Of a DNA stretch of 64,000 bases, positions 1 to 8,070 are shown piece after piece (position 1 is the stretch's first letter; each line of letters opens with the position of its first letter). The stretch is from positions 279,559-343,558 of the forward strand of contig NZ_FMZF01000006.1 of NCBI RefSeq assembly GCF_900102745.1, read 5' to 3'. Below the pieces are notes generated by a model. That model had not been told where the DNA came from. It saw nothing but the letters and a program-made list of their open reading frames with translations, and ran no database searches. The stretch is from Geodermatophilus telluris (GTDB taxonomy: Bacteria > Actinomycetota > Actinomycetes > Mycobacteriales > Geodermatophilaceae). The translations under genes and the position numbers were made by a program.

Positions 1-1
1 C

Positions 2-409
2 CTCCTCGACTTCGCCGAATACCTCGAGGCACACGCTGACGAACTCGCGATGCGGGACCGCATCGTCGCCGCGAACCCGGTCCTGCTGCCCCGCACGCTC
101 CTCGTGCAGCGCGAGTGGGAGGCGGAGCTCACCCGCGCGCTGGCAGCAGCGCGCGGTGTGCCGGACACCGACCCCACCGTGTGGTGGAACGCAGCCCTGG
201 GGCTGGTCGTCATCCGCGCTGCCTTCCGCCGCTGGCGGGGCGAGGCGGCAGCCACCCTCCGGGGGTGCGTGCGGGAGAGCCTCGCGGAGGCACGCGCGAC
301 GATCGCCACGCGTGCCGCCCCGGGCACGACTCCGGCCCACCCGGACCCGGCGACTCCTCCGGCGCTCGAGGACGAGAGGGCGCGGGAGGGACACGACGGC
401 GACGGGTGA
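2..409 (+). CDS. TetR-family regulator, C-terminal part (5' end outside window)
   Basis: The frame is already open at base 2 and runs to a stop at 407-409, giving about 135 residues of a C-terminal region. The helical segments, with an NPVLLPR stretch, a WWNAALGLVVIRAAFRRW stretch and a closing charged Pro/Glu-rich tail, resemble the ligand-binding part of MftR-like TetR regulators from actinobacteria. The DNA-binding helix-turn-helix would lie upstream of the window and cannot be checked, so the family call is by resemblance of the tail only. The next intact gene is on the opposite strand and convergent. Confidence 0.6.
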   Translation, partial: LLDFAEYLEAHADELAMRDRIVAANPVLLPRTLLVQREWEAELTRALAAARGVPDTDPTVWWNAALGLVVIRAAFRRWRGEAAATLRGCVRESLAEARATIATRAAPGTTPAHPDPATPPALEDERAREGHDGDG

Positions 410-457
410 CGGTCGTCCCCCGGCCGGTCCCGCACCGGTCGGCCGGGGACGGGCCGC

Positions 458-817
458 TCAGGAACTCGCAGGACGACCTCCTCGCAGCCGGGGTGTCGGA
501 GGACGACGGCCGGCGCGTCCCGGTACGGGTGGTGGGCACCGATCGGCGACGTCTGCCCGCAGGCCGGGTTCGCCCCACCGGAGATCGAGGAGACGCGCGG
601 CTCGCCGGTCCCCCACCTCGTCGTCGAGGAGCTCCCGGTCGGTGTCCCGGCTGTCACCGAGTCCGTCGCCGTCGTCCTCGTCGAGGTGCTGCGGCCACTC
701 CCTCGCCGAGCGAGCGCCCAGGCTCTCCCCGGTGACCTGCTCCCAGTGCGTCGTCCCCCGGTCACGGACGGCCCCACGGCCGGTCGACGTGCCGACCAGC
801 CGCGTGCCACCCCGCAC
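458..817 (-). pseudogene. Decayed DUF5709 gene fragment
   Basis: Reading the minus strand, residues about 15-78 of this frame (roughly 775 down to 584) match the intact DUF5709 protein encoded at 56911-57384: both carry a GTT...TGE.L..R.A.E block, then DDGDGLGD, then DTD.EL.DDEVGD.RA.RL. The normal start region and the C-terminal half, including the family's AEEAAVH end, are absent, and the frame runs on into unrelated Arg/Pro-rich sequence. I see a remnant rather than a working gene. It fills most of the 420-base space between the TetR tail and the redoxin gene; nothing else is recognisable there. Confidence 0.6.
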
Positions 818-828
818 GGGTGGGGCGC

Positions 829-1776
829 TCAGCCGAAGGTGGAGGCGTAGGCGTCCGCGCCGGCCTCGAGGAACTGGACCTCCAGCGTGCGGTCGCGGAT
901 CGGCCCCTGCTGACGGATCAACTGGTAGAGGCGGCCCTCGCGCAGCACACCCGTTCCCTCCTCGCTGACGTCCAGGCCGTGTGCCGAGGCGGGGGCCTCG
1001 CCGTCGAGGACGACACGGAAGGGAACCGGTCGCCGGCCCCCCGGAGCGAGCACCAGGTGCACATCGCGGGCGTGGAAGCCGATGGCGATGCTCCCGCCGG
1101 CCTCACGCAGCCGCACGCTCTCGGCGCCGACGGACCAGTCGCCCCGGAGGCTCCACCGTCCGGGCCGGAGGCCGGGCGACGACGTGTGGCTGGTCGAGCC
1201 GTCGGTCGCGTACCCGCTCGGCGGTACGGGCGGCAGTCCGCGCCCGCTGCCGAGGTAGGTCTCGGGCGTCCGCAGGTTCGCCCAGTCGGCTGCCGCCTCG
1301 ACGCCGGCCGCGACGACGTCGACGAGTTCCCGGTCGACCCCGAGCAGCCGCTGGACGAGGCGCTCGGACTCCTCGTAGCGTCCCTCGCCGGAGTACTGGT
1401 CACGGATGACGCCGTCGGCGTCGACGAAGTACAGCGCCGGCCAGTAGTGGTTGCCGAAGGCGTCCCAGATCCGGTGGTCGTCGTCGACGGCCACCGGGTG
1501 GTCGATCCCACGGACCTCGATCGCCTGTCGCACGCCGTCGAGGGAGCGTTCGAAGGAGAACTCCGGCGTGTGCACTCCCACGACCAGGAGCCCGTCGGCC
1601 CGGTAGGCCCGTGACCAGGCCCGGATCCAGGGCGCCGTGCGCAGCCAGTTGATGCAGGTGAGGGTCCAGAAGTCGACCAGGACGACGTGGCCGCGCAGCG
1701 CGGCAGCGCTCAGCGGGCCGCTGTTGAGCCAGCCGGACGCGCCGTCGAGCGGGGGCATGTGGACGCGGGTCAGCAT
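829..1776 (-). CDS. Thioredoxin-fold redoxin (DipZ C-terminal type)
   Basis: A 315-residue protein starting at ATG 1776, chosen over a longer frame because GGGAGG lies about 7 bases upstream and the N-terminal motif begins there. The thioredoxin fold (about residues 25-165) has the DFWTLTCINW motif: Cys41 is kept but the second Cys of the usual CxxC is Trp44, as in many actinobacterial redoxins related to the periplasmic part of DipZ. Without a resolving Cys at that place it is more likely a peroxidase-like or single-Cys protein than a classical disulfide reductase (inference). The C-terminal 130 residues are a beta-rich domain like the one that follows the redoxin in DipZ. No signal peptide is evident. 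Confidence 0.8.
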   Translation of the reverse strand: MLTRVHMPPLDGASGWLNSGPLSAAALRGHVVLVDFWTLTCINWLRTAPWIRAWSRAYRADGLLVVGVHTPEFSFERSLDGVRQAIEVRGIDHPVAVDDDHRIWDAFGNHYWPALYFVDADGVIRDQYSGEGRYEESERLVQRLLGVDRELVDVVAAGVEAAADWANLRTPETYLGSGRGLPPVPPSGYATDGSTSHTSSPGLRPGRWSLRGDWSVGAESVRLREAGGSIAIGFHARDVHLVLAPGGRRPVPFRVVLDGEAPASAHGLDVSEEGTGVLREGRLYQLIRQQGPIRDRTLEVQFLEAGADAYASTFG

Positions 1777-1933
1777 GTCGGTCCTCCCGGGACGTCGCGC
1801 CGCTCCGACGGGCTGCAGGTGGACCCGGGACGCGCTACGCCGTCCCGGGCCGATGCGGATGGCCGTCGACGTGACGGCCCGTGCGGCCCGCCCCGGCTGC
1901 GCCTGGCCGCCGCCACGACCCCGCGGATGCACC

Positions 1934-2608
1934 TCAGCTGGGTGGCTGCTCTCCGGTCTGCTCGCGCCGCATGAACTCGGCGTACCACTGCGGCCAGTCG
2001 GGGTCGGCCTGACCAGTGCGGGCCTCGTGCTCGCCGTGCGCGGCAGCTGCCCGCCGCAGGGCCTGGGACAGGTCGTCCGCCGACGCGTAGGTCGTCTCCC
2101 CCTCGACGCGCCCGGGGAACCGGGTGGTGACCTCCTGCAGGACCCAGCCGTTGCCGTCGGGGTCGGTGAAGTCCAGGAACGACCCGTAGGTGCCGCGGTC
2201 GGGGTGGGGGCCGGGCACTGGTGGGTCGTTGCCGGGGAACCGGCACGCGTAGCCCTCCTGGCAGTGGTAGACGCCGCTGTTCGGCACCCCTCGGGCCACG
2301 AGGTCGGCGTGGGCGGCCTCGATGTCGCCGACGACCAGGTGCAGGCCCTGCGCGGAGCCGGGCGCCGCCGAGGTGACGTTCGTGCCGAACTGGATGGAGC
2401 ACGCCGATCCCGGAGGCGTGAACTGGATGCCCCGGAAGTGGTCGCCGCCCCGGAAGTCGCCGTCCAGCCGCCACCCCAGCCCCTGGTAGAAGGCCATCGC
2501 CCGGTCGACGTCGGACACGGGGATGACGATCACCTCCAGCTTCATGTCGACCGTCGCGACACCCGCCGCTGCTGCGCTCTCGTCGCGCCGGACCTCGGTG
2601 GTGCTCAT
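1934..2608 (-). CDS. VOC-family (glyoxalase/bleomycin-resistance fold) protein with extra C-terminal helix domain
   Basis: 224 residues, ATG at 2608 preceded by GAGGAGGG. A VOC domain spans residues about 22-165 (MKLEVIVIPVSDVDRA start, FTDPDGNGWVLQEV end), the fold used by glyoxalases, dioxygenases and antibiotic-binding proteins; substrate unknown. Residues about 175-217 form a separate tail with the pattern HGEHEA...W..WYAEFM that matches the free-standing 62-residue protein at 6428-6616. A second VOC protein (5901-6341) lies directly before that small gene, so the same two parts occur fused here and split there. Divergent from the LuxR regulator at 2922, which may control both. Confidence 0.85.
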   Translation of the reverse strand: MSTTEVRRDESAAAAGVATVDMKLEVIVIPVSDVDRAMAFYQGLGWRLDGDFRGGDHFRGIQFTPPGSACSIQFGTNVTSAAPGSAQGLHLVVGDIEAAHADLVARGVPNSGVYHCQEGYACRFPGNDPPVPGPHPDRGTYGSFLDFTDPDGNGWVLQEVTTRFPGRVEGETTYASADDLSQALRRAAAAHGEHEARTGQADPDWPQWYAEFMRREQTGEQPPS

Positions 2609-2834
2609 CCCGCCCTCCTCGCTGTCTCGGACGGGCTCGACGCTGCCTCCGGGAGCGCTGCCTCACACCAGGGGGACACCCTGGGCGGCTCCCTGGTGCT
2701 GCGCGTCCGCTCGCCCCCCGGCCCTCCCGCCGCGCGCGAGCGGGTGCACGACCGGCCGGCGGGGCCACTGGGTGCTCGGTCACTCGCCCTGCGCACCGGC
2801 TCGCCCGTGCCGGTCCGGAGGAGTGCCACACCGC

Positions 2835-2847
2835 AGTGAGAGTCACT
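2835..2847. promoter_or_regulatory. Inverted repeat, candidate operator between divergent genes
   Basis: AGTGA-GAG-TCACT is a perfect 5-bp inverted repeat with a 3-base centre, followed at once by TATCAT, which would make a reasonable -10 hexamer for rightward transcription. It lies in the 313-base space between the divergent VOC gene (start 2608) and the LuxR-type regulator (start 2922). The position suits an operator or an autoregulatory site; which protein binds is unknown. No other feature was recognised in this intergenic stretch. Confidence 0.35.
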
Positions 2848-2921
2848 ATCATCTGCTCCCGCCGCCCTCACCGGTGGCCGGGTACCGCAGCGCGCTGACC
2901 GACGAGACGGGCGGTGTCGGC

Positions 2922-5702
2922 ATGGCTCTCCCCAGCTCCCTGCCCGGTCTGCTCGGGCGGCGTGGCGAGTCCGACCGGTTGAGCAGCCTCGTGGCGGCGG
3001 CGAAGGCGGGACGCAGCCAGGTCCTGGTCCTGCGCGGCGAACCGGGGATCGGCAAGACCGCCCTGCTCGACGTCGTCCTGGACCGCGCGGTGGGCTGCCA
3101 GGTGGCGCGCGCATCCGGGGTCGAGTCGGAGATGGAGCTCGCCTTCGCCAGCCTGCACCAGATGTGCAGCCCCTTCCTCGACCGGCTGGACGACCTGCCG
3201 CCCCCGCAGCGGGATGCGCTGGGCACCGCGTTCGGGCTCCGGTCGGGCAACGCGCCGGACCGCTTCCTCATCGGCCTGGCCGTCCTCACCCTCGTCGCGA
3301 CGGTGGCGGACGACGGGCCGTTGGTCTGCGTCGTCGACGACGCGCAGTGGCTGGACCAGGCCTCGGCGCAGGTCCTGGAGTTCGTGGCCCGCCGGCTGGG
3401 TGCCGAGAGGGTGGCTCTCGTGGTCGCCGTGCGAGAACCCGAGGGGGCTCTCCGGTTCACCGGACTCCCGGAACTGCGGGTGGGCGGACTGGGGCCGCAC
3501 GACGCCGCGGCGCTCCTGCAGTCGGCCCTGACGGGCCCCCTCGACCCGAGGGTCCGGGAACGGATCCTCGCCGAGAGCCACGGCAACCCCCTCGCCCTGC
3601 TGGAGCTGCCTCGGGGGCGGTCGACAGCGGACCTCGCCTTCTGCAGCGACCCCGGGGCCACGACCCCGCCCCTGCCCCTGCGCCTCGAGCGCACCTTCCT
3701 GCAGCAGGTGGAGCCGCTCCCCCGTCCGGCGAAGCGGCTGCTGCTCACGGCCGCGGCCGATCCGGTCGGTGACGTCCTCCTTCTCTGGCGCGCCGCCGAC
3801 CTGCTCGGCATCGAGGCCGAGGCGGCGACGGCGTGCGAGGCCGCGGGGTTGATCGAGCTGCGGGACCGGATCCGCTTCCGGCACCCGCTGGTGCGTTCGG
3901 CCGTCTACCGGTCGGCCACCCCGTCGGATCGCCGCAGGGTGCACGCAGCGCTCGCCGAGGTGACCGACCCCTCCCTCGACCCCGACCGGAGAGCCTGGCA
4001 CCGGGCCTGTGCGGCGGTGGGACCGGACGAGGTCGTGGCCGCAGAGCTGGAGCGCTCCGCTGACCGTGCGCTCGCCCACGGTGGTCTGGCGGCAGCGGCC
4101 GCCTTCCTGGAACGGGCGACGGCGCTGACGCCCGATCCCGGGCGACGGGCCCAGCGCGCCCTGGAGGCCGCTCAGGCCGAGGTGACCGCCGGCCGGTTCG
4201 CCGCGGCGGCGAGCCTCCTGACCGCAGCCGCCCTGGGTCCGCTGGGCGAGGCGGACCGGGCGCGGCTGGAGCTGCTGCAGGCGCAGATGTCCTTCGCCGC
4301 CCACCACGGCAACGGCGCCCTGCCGCTGCTGCTGGGGGCGGCGCGGCGCCTGGAGCGGCTCGACCCGCGACTGGCCCGCACCACCTACCTCGACGCGCTG
4401 GCGGCGGCGCTCTTCGCCGGACGGTTCGCAGGGGGCCCGGGTGCGCGCCAGGTGGCCGAGGCCGCCAGCAGCGCCCCGCCCGCCGAGGTCGTCGGCAAGG
4501 GAGACGTCCTGCTCGACGGCCTCGCCGTCCGGTTCACCGACGGGTACGCGGCATCGGCGCCCCTCTGCCGTCGCGCGGTCCGGATGTTCGTGGACGACGA
4601 GCTCACCCTGGACGAGGCCCTGCGCTCGGCCTGGCTGGCGGCCTCCACGGCGGTGTCCCTGTGGGACGACACCGGATGGGACGTCCTCACCCGCCGACAC
4701 CTGCAGACCACCCGGCAGGCCGGAGCCCTCAGCGCCCTGCCCCTCGCGCTCACCAGCCGCGTCTTCGTGCACCTGTTCACCGGCGAGCTCACCGCGGCCG
4801 CCGCTCTGGTGCAGGAGTTCCAGTCCCTCGCGGAGGTGACCGGCGGGGTGGGCTCGCTGGCCCCGTACGGCCAGGCGTGCCTCGCGGCAGTACGCGGGTC
4901 CGCCGAGATCGCCGAGCCGGTGATCGCCAGCTGCCTCGAGGACGTCGTCGGCCGCGGGGAGGGGGTCGGCGTCAACGTGGTGCAGTGGGCCCGCGCCGTG
5001 CTGTGCAACGGCCACGGGCGCTACGAGGAGGCCCTGCAGGCCGCCCGGGACGCAGCAGCCGACCCGCTGGAACCCGGTCCTCCGCAGTGGGCGCTGGCCG
5101 AGGTGGTCGAGGCGGGCGCCCGCACCGGGGACACCCGGGCGGCGGGCGCGGCCGCCGAGCAGATCTCGGCGATGGCCCGCTCCACCGGCACCGACTGGGT
5201 GCTGGGCGTCGAGGCGGCGAGCCGCGCCCTGCTCGGCGACCGGCGCACCGCCGAGGACCTCTACCGCGAGGCCGTCGACCGGCTGGACCGGACGTCGGTG
5301 CAGGTCACGCTCGCCCGCACCCGCCTGCTCTACGGCGAGTGGCTGCGCAGGGAGGGGCGCCGCGTGGATGCCCGCGCCGAGCTGAGGGCGGCGCACGAGG
5401 CGCTGAGCGCCATGGGGCTCCACGCGTTCGCGGAACGCGCGCGGCACGAGCTCCTCGCCACCGGGGAGACGGTCCGCAAGCGCACCCCCGACACCCCGAC
5501 CGAGCTCACGCCCCAGGAGGCGCACATCGCCCGGCTCGTGGCGCAGGGCCTGACCAACCCCGAGATCGGCGCCGCGCTGTTCATCAGTGCCCGGACCGTC
5601 GAGTGGCACCTGCGCAAGATCTTCGGCAAGGTCGGCGTGGCCACGCGCCGGGAGCTGCGCCGGTCCGTGCTCGAGGTCGACCGGGCGTCCGCGAGCGCCT
5701 GA
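2922..5702 (+). CDS. Large LuxR-family transcriptional regulator with AAA ATPase domain
   Basis: 926 residues from ATG 2922, placed where the family's LLGRRGE N-terminus begins; no strong ribosome site, so the start is the least certain part. Domains: STAND/AAA ATPase with Walker A GEPGIGKT (residues 39-46) and Walker B VVDDAQWLD, a long helical repeat region (about 400-850), and a C-terminal LuxR helix-turn-helix (LTPQEAHIARLVAQGLTNPEIG). Such proteins are one-component activators that switch on after inducer and ATP binding. Flanked by two VOC genes and a flavoprotein, so these are its likely targets (inference). A paralogue lies at 57428-60250. Confidence 0.9.
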   Translation: MALPSSLPGLLGRRGESDRLSSLVAAAKAGRSQVLVLRGEPGIGKTALLDVVLDRAVGCQVARASGVESEMELAFASLHQMCSPFLDRLDDLPPPQRDALGTAFGLRSGNAPDRFLIGLAVLTLVATVADDGPLVCVVDDAQWLDQASAQVLEFVARRLGAERVALVVAVREPEGALRFTGLPELRVGGLGPHDAAALLQSALTGPLDPRVRERILAESHGNPLALLELPRGRSTADLAFCSDPGATTPPLPLRLERTFLQQVEPLPRPAKRLLLTAAADPVGDVLLLWRAADLLGIEAEAATACEAAGLIELRDRIRFRHPLVRSAVYRSATPSDRRRVHAALAEVTDPSLDPDRRAWHRACAAVGPDEVVAAELERSADRALAHGGLAAAAAFLERATALTPDPGRRAQRALEAAQAEVTAGRFAAAASLLTAAALGPLGEADRARLELLQAQMSFAAHHGNGALPLLLGAARRLERLDPRLARTTYLDALAAALFAGRFAGGPGARQVAEAASSAPPAEVVGKGDVLLDGLAVRFTDGYAASAPLCRRAVRMFVDDELTLDEALRSAWLAASTAVSLWDDTGWDVLTRRHLQTTRQAGALSALPLALTSRVFVHLFTGELTAAAALVQEFQSLAEVTGGVGSLAPYGQACLAAVRGSAEIAEPVIASCLEDVVGRGEGVGVNVVQWARAVLCNGHGRYEEALQAARDAAADPLEPGPPQWALAEVVEAGARTGDTRAAGAAAEQISAMARSTGTDWVLGVEAASRALLGDRRTAEDLYREAVDRLDRTSVQVTLARTRLLYGEWLRREGRRVDARAELRAAHEALSAMGLHAFAERARHELLATGETVRKRTPDTPTELTPQEAHIARLVAQGLTNPEIGAALFISARTVEWHLRKIFGKVGVATRRELRRSVLEVDRASASA

Positions 5703-5900
5703 GCCGCGCACCGGCCCGCGGCGCGGCCGACCGCCCCGACCGCGTGCGGTCCACCCGCGGCCGCGGGGGCCGACCGCACCCGGGCAGGCCCGTCCCCTCG
5801 GCCGGCCAGGGTCTTCCCCTGGGGCGAGCACGGCGTCCGGCGCGCCACGGTCTCCCTGACACCGCTCAGGTGCCGGCAGCCGGACACGAGGAGGTCCACC

Positions 5901-6341
5901 GTGGACATGAAGCTCGAGGTCGTCTCGGTGCACGTCGCCGACGTCGACCGGGCCAAGCAGTTCTACAAGGAGCTGGGCTGGCGCGAGGACGCCGACTTCC
6001 CGGGCGAGGGCGGCTACCGCGTCGTCCAGATGACACCGCCGGGGTCGCCGACCTCGGTCCACTTCGGCACCGGCACCGTCCAGCCGGACGGCCCTGTCCA
6101 GGGCGTGTTCCTCGCCGTCTCGGACATCGAGGCCGCCCGCGCCGAGCTCGCCGCACACGGCGCGCAGGTCAGCGAGGTCTTCCACGACGCCCACAAGGGC
6201 CCGTTGCGGGCCGACCCCGCAGCGCGGGTCAGCGGACCGCACCCCCAGCGCCTCAGCTACGCCTCCTACGCGACCTTCAGCGACCCCGACGGGAACACCT
6301 GGGTCCTGCAGGAGATCACCACCCGCCTACCCGGCCGCTGA
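5901..6341 (+). CDS. VOC-family (glyoxalase-fold) protein
   Basis: 146 residues from GTG 5901, 6 bases after GAGGAGG (5888-5894). A single VOC domain fills the protein (MDMKLEVVSVHVADVDRAKQFYKELGW, ending TFSDPDGNTWVLQEITTRLPGR). It is clearly related to the VOC part of the protein at 1934-2608, sharing the KLEV start, TPPGS motif and GPHP...YASF segment, but lacks that protein's C-terminal tail. The tail is instead encoded by the next gene, 86 bases downstream. The enzymatic role cannot be read from the sequence. Confidence 0.85.
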   Translation: MDMKLEVVSVHVADVDRAKQFYKELGWREDADFPGEGGYRVVQMTPPGSPTSVHFGTGTVQPDGPVQGVFLAVSDIEAARAELAAHGAQVSEVFHDAHKGPLRADPAARVSGPHPQRLSYASYATFSDPDGNTWVLQEITTRLPGR

Positions 6342-6427
6342 CACCGCCCCGACCGGAGCGCCGACAGGTCGGTGCCCCGGCCGGCGGGCGACCTCCACGC
6401 GATCCCTCCGTGACCGAGAGGACCACC

Positions 6428-6616
6428 ATGGACGTCAACACCCTGACCGCCCTGCTCCGCGAGGCCGAGGAGCAGCACGGCCCCTACGAGGCGACCGCCC
6501 CTCCGCACCACTGGTCGGGCTGGTACGCCGCCTACGTCACCGCCCGCGAGCACGGCCGCACCGTCGAGGAGGCCGCGACCGAGGCGTCCCGGCACCTCGA
6601 GGGAGCGCGGCGATGA
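6428..6616 (+). CDS. 62-residue helical protein, free-standing version of a VOC-protein tail
   Basis: ATG at 6428 with GAGAGGA 5-11 bases upstream. The sequence has EEQHGPYEA followed by HHWSGWYAAYVTAREHG and an acidic helical end. It corresponds to residues about 175-217 of the fused VOC protein at 1934-2608. The stop overlaps the start of the flavoprotein gene (ATGA at 6613-6616), so the two are translationally coupled. Function is not known; conservation as both a fused and a split partner suggests it works with the VOC proteins. Confidence 0.75.
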   Translation: MDVNTLTALLREAEEQHGPYEATAPPHHWSGWYAAYVTAREHGRTVEEAATEASRHLEGARR

Positions 6617-7977
6617 CGACCGACCACGACGTCGTCGTCCTCGGCGGCGGCGCGCCCGGTGAGCACTGTGCGGCGGCGCTCGCGGCGGGAGGGCTGCGCG
6701 TGGCGCTCGTCGAGCGAGAGCTCGTCGGCGGCGAGTGCTCGTACTGGGCCTGCATCCCGTCCAAGACGCTGCTGCGCGCCGGCGAGGCCGTGCACGCCGC
6801 ACGCGAAGCCGGCGCCACCGCGCAGGTCGACGTCCACGCCGCCCTCGCCTGGCGTGACGAGATGGTGTCGCACCACTCCGATGCCGGCCAGGAACGGTGG
6901 CTGGACGCCCACGGCATCGACCTGCTCCGCGGCACCGGCCGACTCGCCGGGCCCGGCGCCGTCGAGGTGGACGGCACCCGGTACACCGCCGGGCACGTGG
7001 TCCTCGCCTGCGGGTCCGACCCCGTGCTGCCTCCCGTCCCCGGGCTGCAGCACCTCGACGGTGTGTGGACGAACCGCGGGGCGACCGGCATGACCGAGGT
7101 GCCCCGCCGGCTGCTCGTGCTGGGTGGCGGTGCGGTCGGCGTCGAGATGGCCCAGGCCGTCCGACGGCTGGGAGGCGAGGTCGTCCTCGTCGAGATGGGC
7201 GACCGGTTGCTGGCCCGCGAGCCTGCGCCGCTCGGCCACGCCCTCGGTGAGGTGCTGCGCCGAGACGGCGTCGAGGTGCTGCTCGACACCCGGGTGGAGC
7301 AGGTCCGGCGCGAGGGCAACGACGTCGTGCTGACGCTCGGGGACGGCCGCGAGCTGCGCGGCGACCGCCTCCTGGTCGCCACCGGCCGCCGTCCGCGGGT
7401 CGAGGGGATCGGCCTGGAGACGGTCGGGATCTCCCCCGACGCCCGGGGCGTCCCGGTCGACGCCCGGTTGCGGGCGGCCGAGCGGACCTGGGCCATCGGC
7501 GACGTCACCGGCCTGTGGCAGCTCACCCACGTCGGCAAGTACCAGGCCAGGATCGCCGCCGCCAACATCCTCGGGGAGCCGCGCGAGGCCGACTACGAGG
7601 CGGTGCCCCGCGTGGTCTACACCGACCCCCAGGCGGCCGCCGTGGGGGCGACGGAGGCGCCCTTCTCCGCCACGACCGCGATCGCGGACGTCGCGAAGAC
7701 GGCGACCTACACCCGGGAGTACGCCCGGAGCACCGGTCACCTGACCCTGCTCAGCGACGGCCACCGGCTGACCGGCGCGCACGCCGTCGGCCCGGAGGCC
7801 GGCGAGTGGCTGCAGCAGGCGACCCTGGCCGTCCGGGCCCACGTGCCGCTCGAGGTGCTGCTGGACACCATCCAGCCGTTCCCGACGTTCTCCGAGGTCT
7901 TCCTCGCGACGCTCCTGAGCCTGCACGGAGCCGTGGTGGCGAGACGGCGCGAGCTCGTCCAGGCGGCACCGTCCTGA
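6613..7977 (+). CDS. Lipoamide-dehydrogenase-like FAD/NAD(P) oxidoreductase
   Basis: 454 residues, start ATG 6613 overlapping the preceding stop. FAD-binding GGGAPGEH at the N-terminus, then the redox-active pair in [10 protein letters not shown] (canonical CLNVGCIPSK, so the C-x4-C spacing is kept), a second nucleotide fold [15 protein letters not shown], and AIGDV before the dimerisation domain. The C-terminal catalytic His of lipoamide dehydrogenases and mercuric reductases (HPTxxE) is replaced: the motif reads FPTFSE. The disulfide may therefore be present without the usual acid/base partner. It probably forms an operon with the VOC protein and the 62-residue protein. Substrate unknown. 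Confidence 0.85.
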   Translation: MTTDHDVVVLGGGAPGEHCAAALAAGGLRVALVERELVGGECSYWACIPSKTLLRAGEAVHAAREAGATAQVDVHAALAWRDEMVSHHSDAGQERWLDAHGIDLLRGTGRLAGPGAVEVDGTRYTAGHVVLACGSDPVLPPVPGLQHLDGVWTNRGATGMTEVPRRLLVLGGGAVGVEMAQAVRRLGGEVVLVEMGDRLLAREPAPLGHALGEVLRRDGVEVLLDTRVEQVRREGNDVVLTLGDGRELRGDRLLVATGRRPRVEGIGLETVGISPDARGVPVDARLRAAERTWAIGDVTGLWQLTHVGKYQARIAAANILGEPREADYEAVPRVVYTDPQAAAVGATEAPFSATTAIADVAKTATYTREYARSTGHLTLLSDGHRLTGAHAVGPEAGEWLQQATLAVRAHVPLEVLLDTIQPFPTFSEVFLATLLSLHGAVVARRRELVQAAPS

Positions 7978-7993
7978 ACCGAGCCGTCCGCGC

Positions 7994-8043
7994 GGCCGTG
8001 CCGCCGGGACCCGGGGCGCATCCCGGGTCCCGGCGGCACGGCC
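7994..8043. terminator. Bidirectional hairpin terminator, 22-bp perfect stem
   Basis: Bases 7994-8015 are the exact reverse complement of 8022-8043, with a 6-base loop (GCGCAT). It lies between the convergent flavoprotein gene (stop 7977) and the MOSC/reductase gene (stop 8071) and so can end transcription from both sides. There is no T-tract, as is usual for high-GC actinobacterial hairpins. Confidence 0.85.
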
Positions 8044-8070
8044 GGAGCCTGCCCGGGGACCCGGGTCGGC

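Noticed and set aside
2868-6242. A 1124-residue minus-strand open frame opposite the LuxR regulator
   Set aside because: It reads as a composition-driven shadow (Gly/Arg/Pro/Leu-rich without domains) of the plus-strand LuxR gene, whose Walker and helix-turn-helix motifs are clear.
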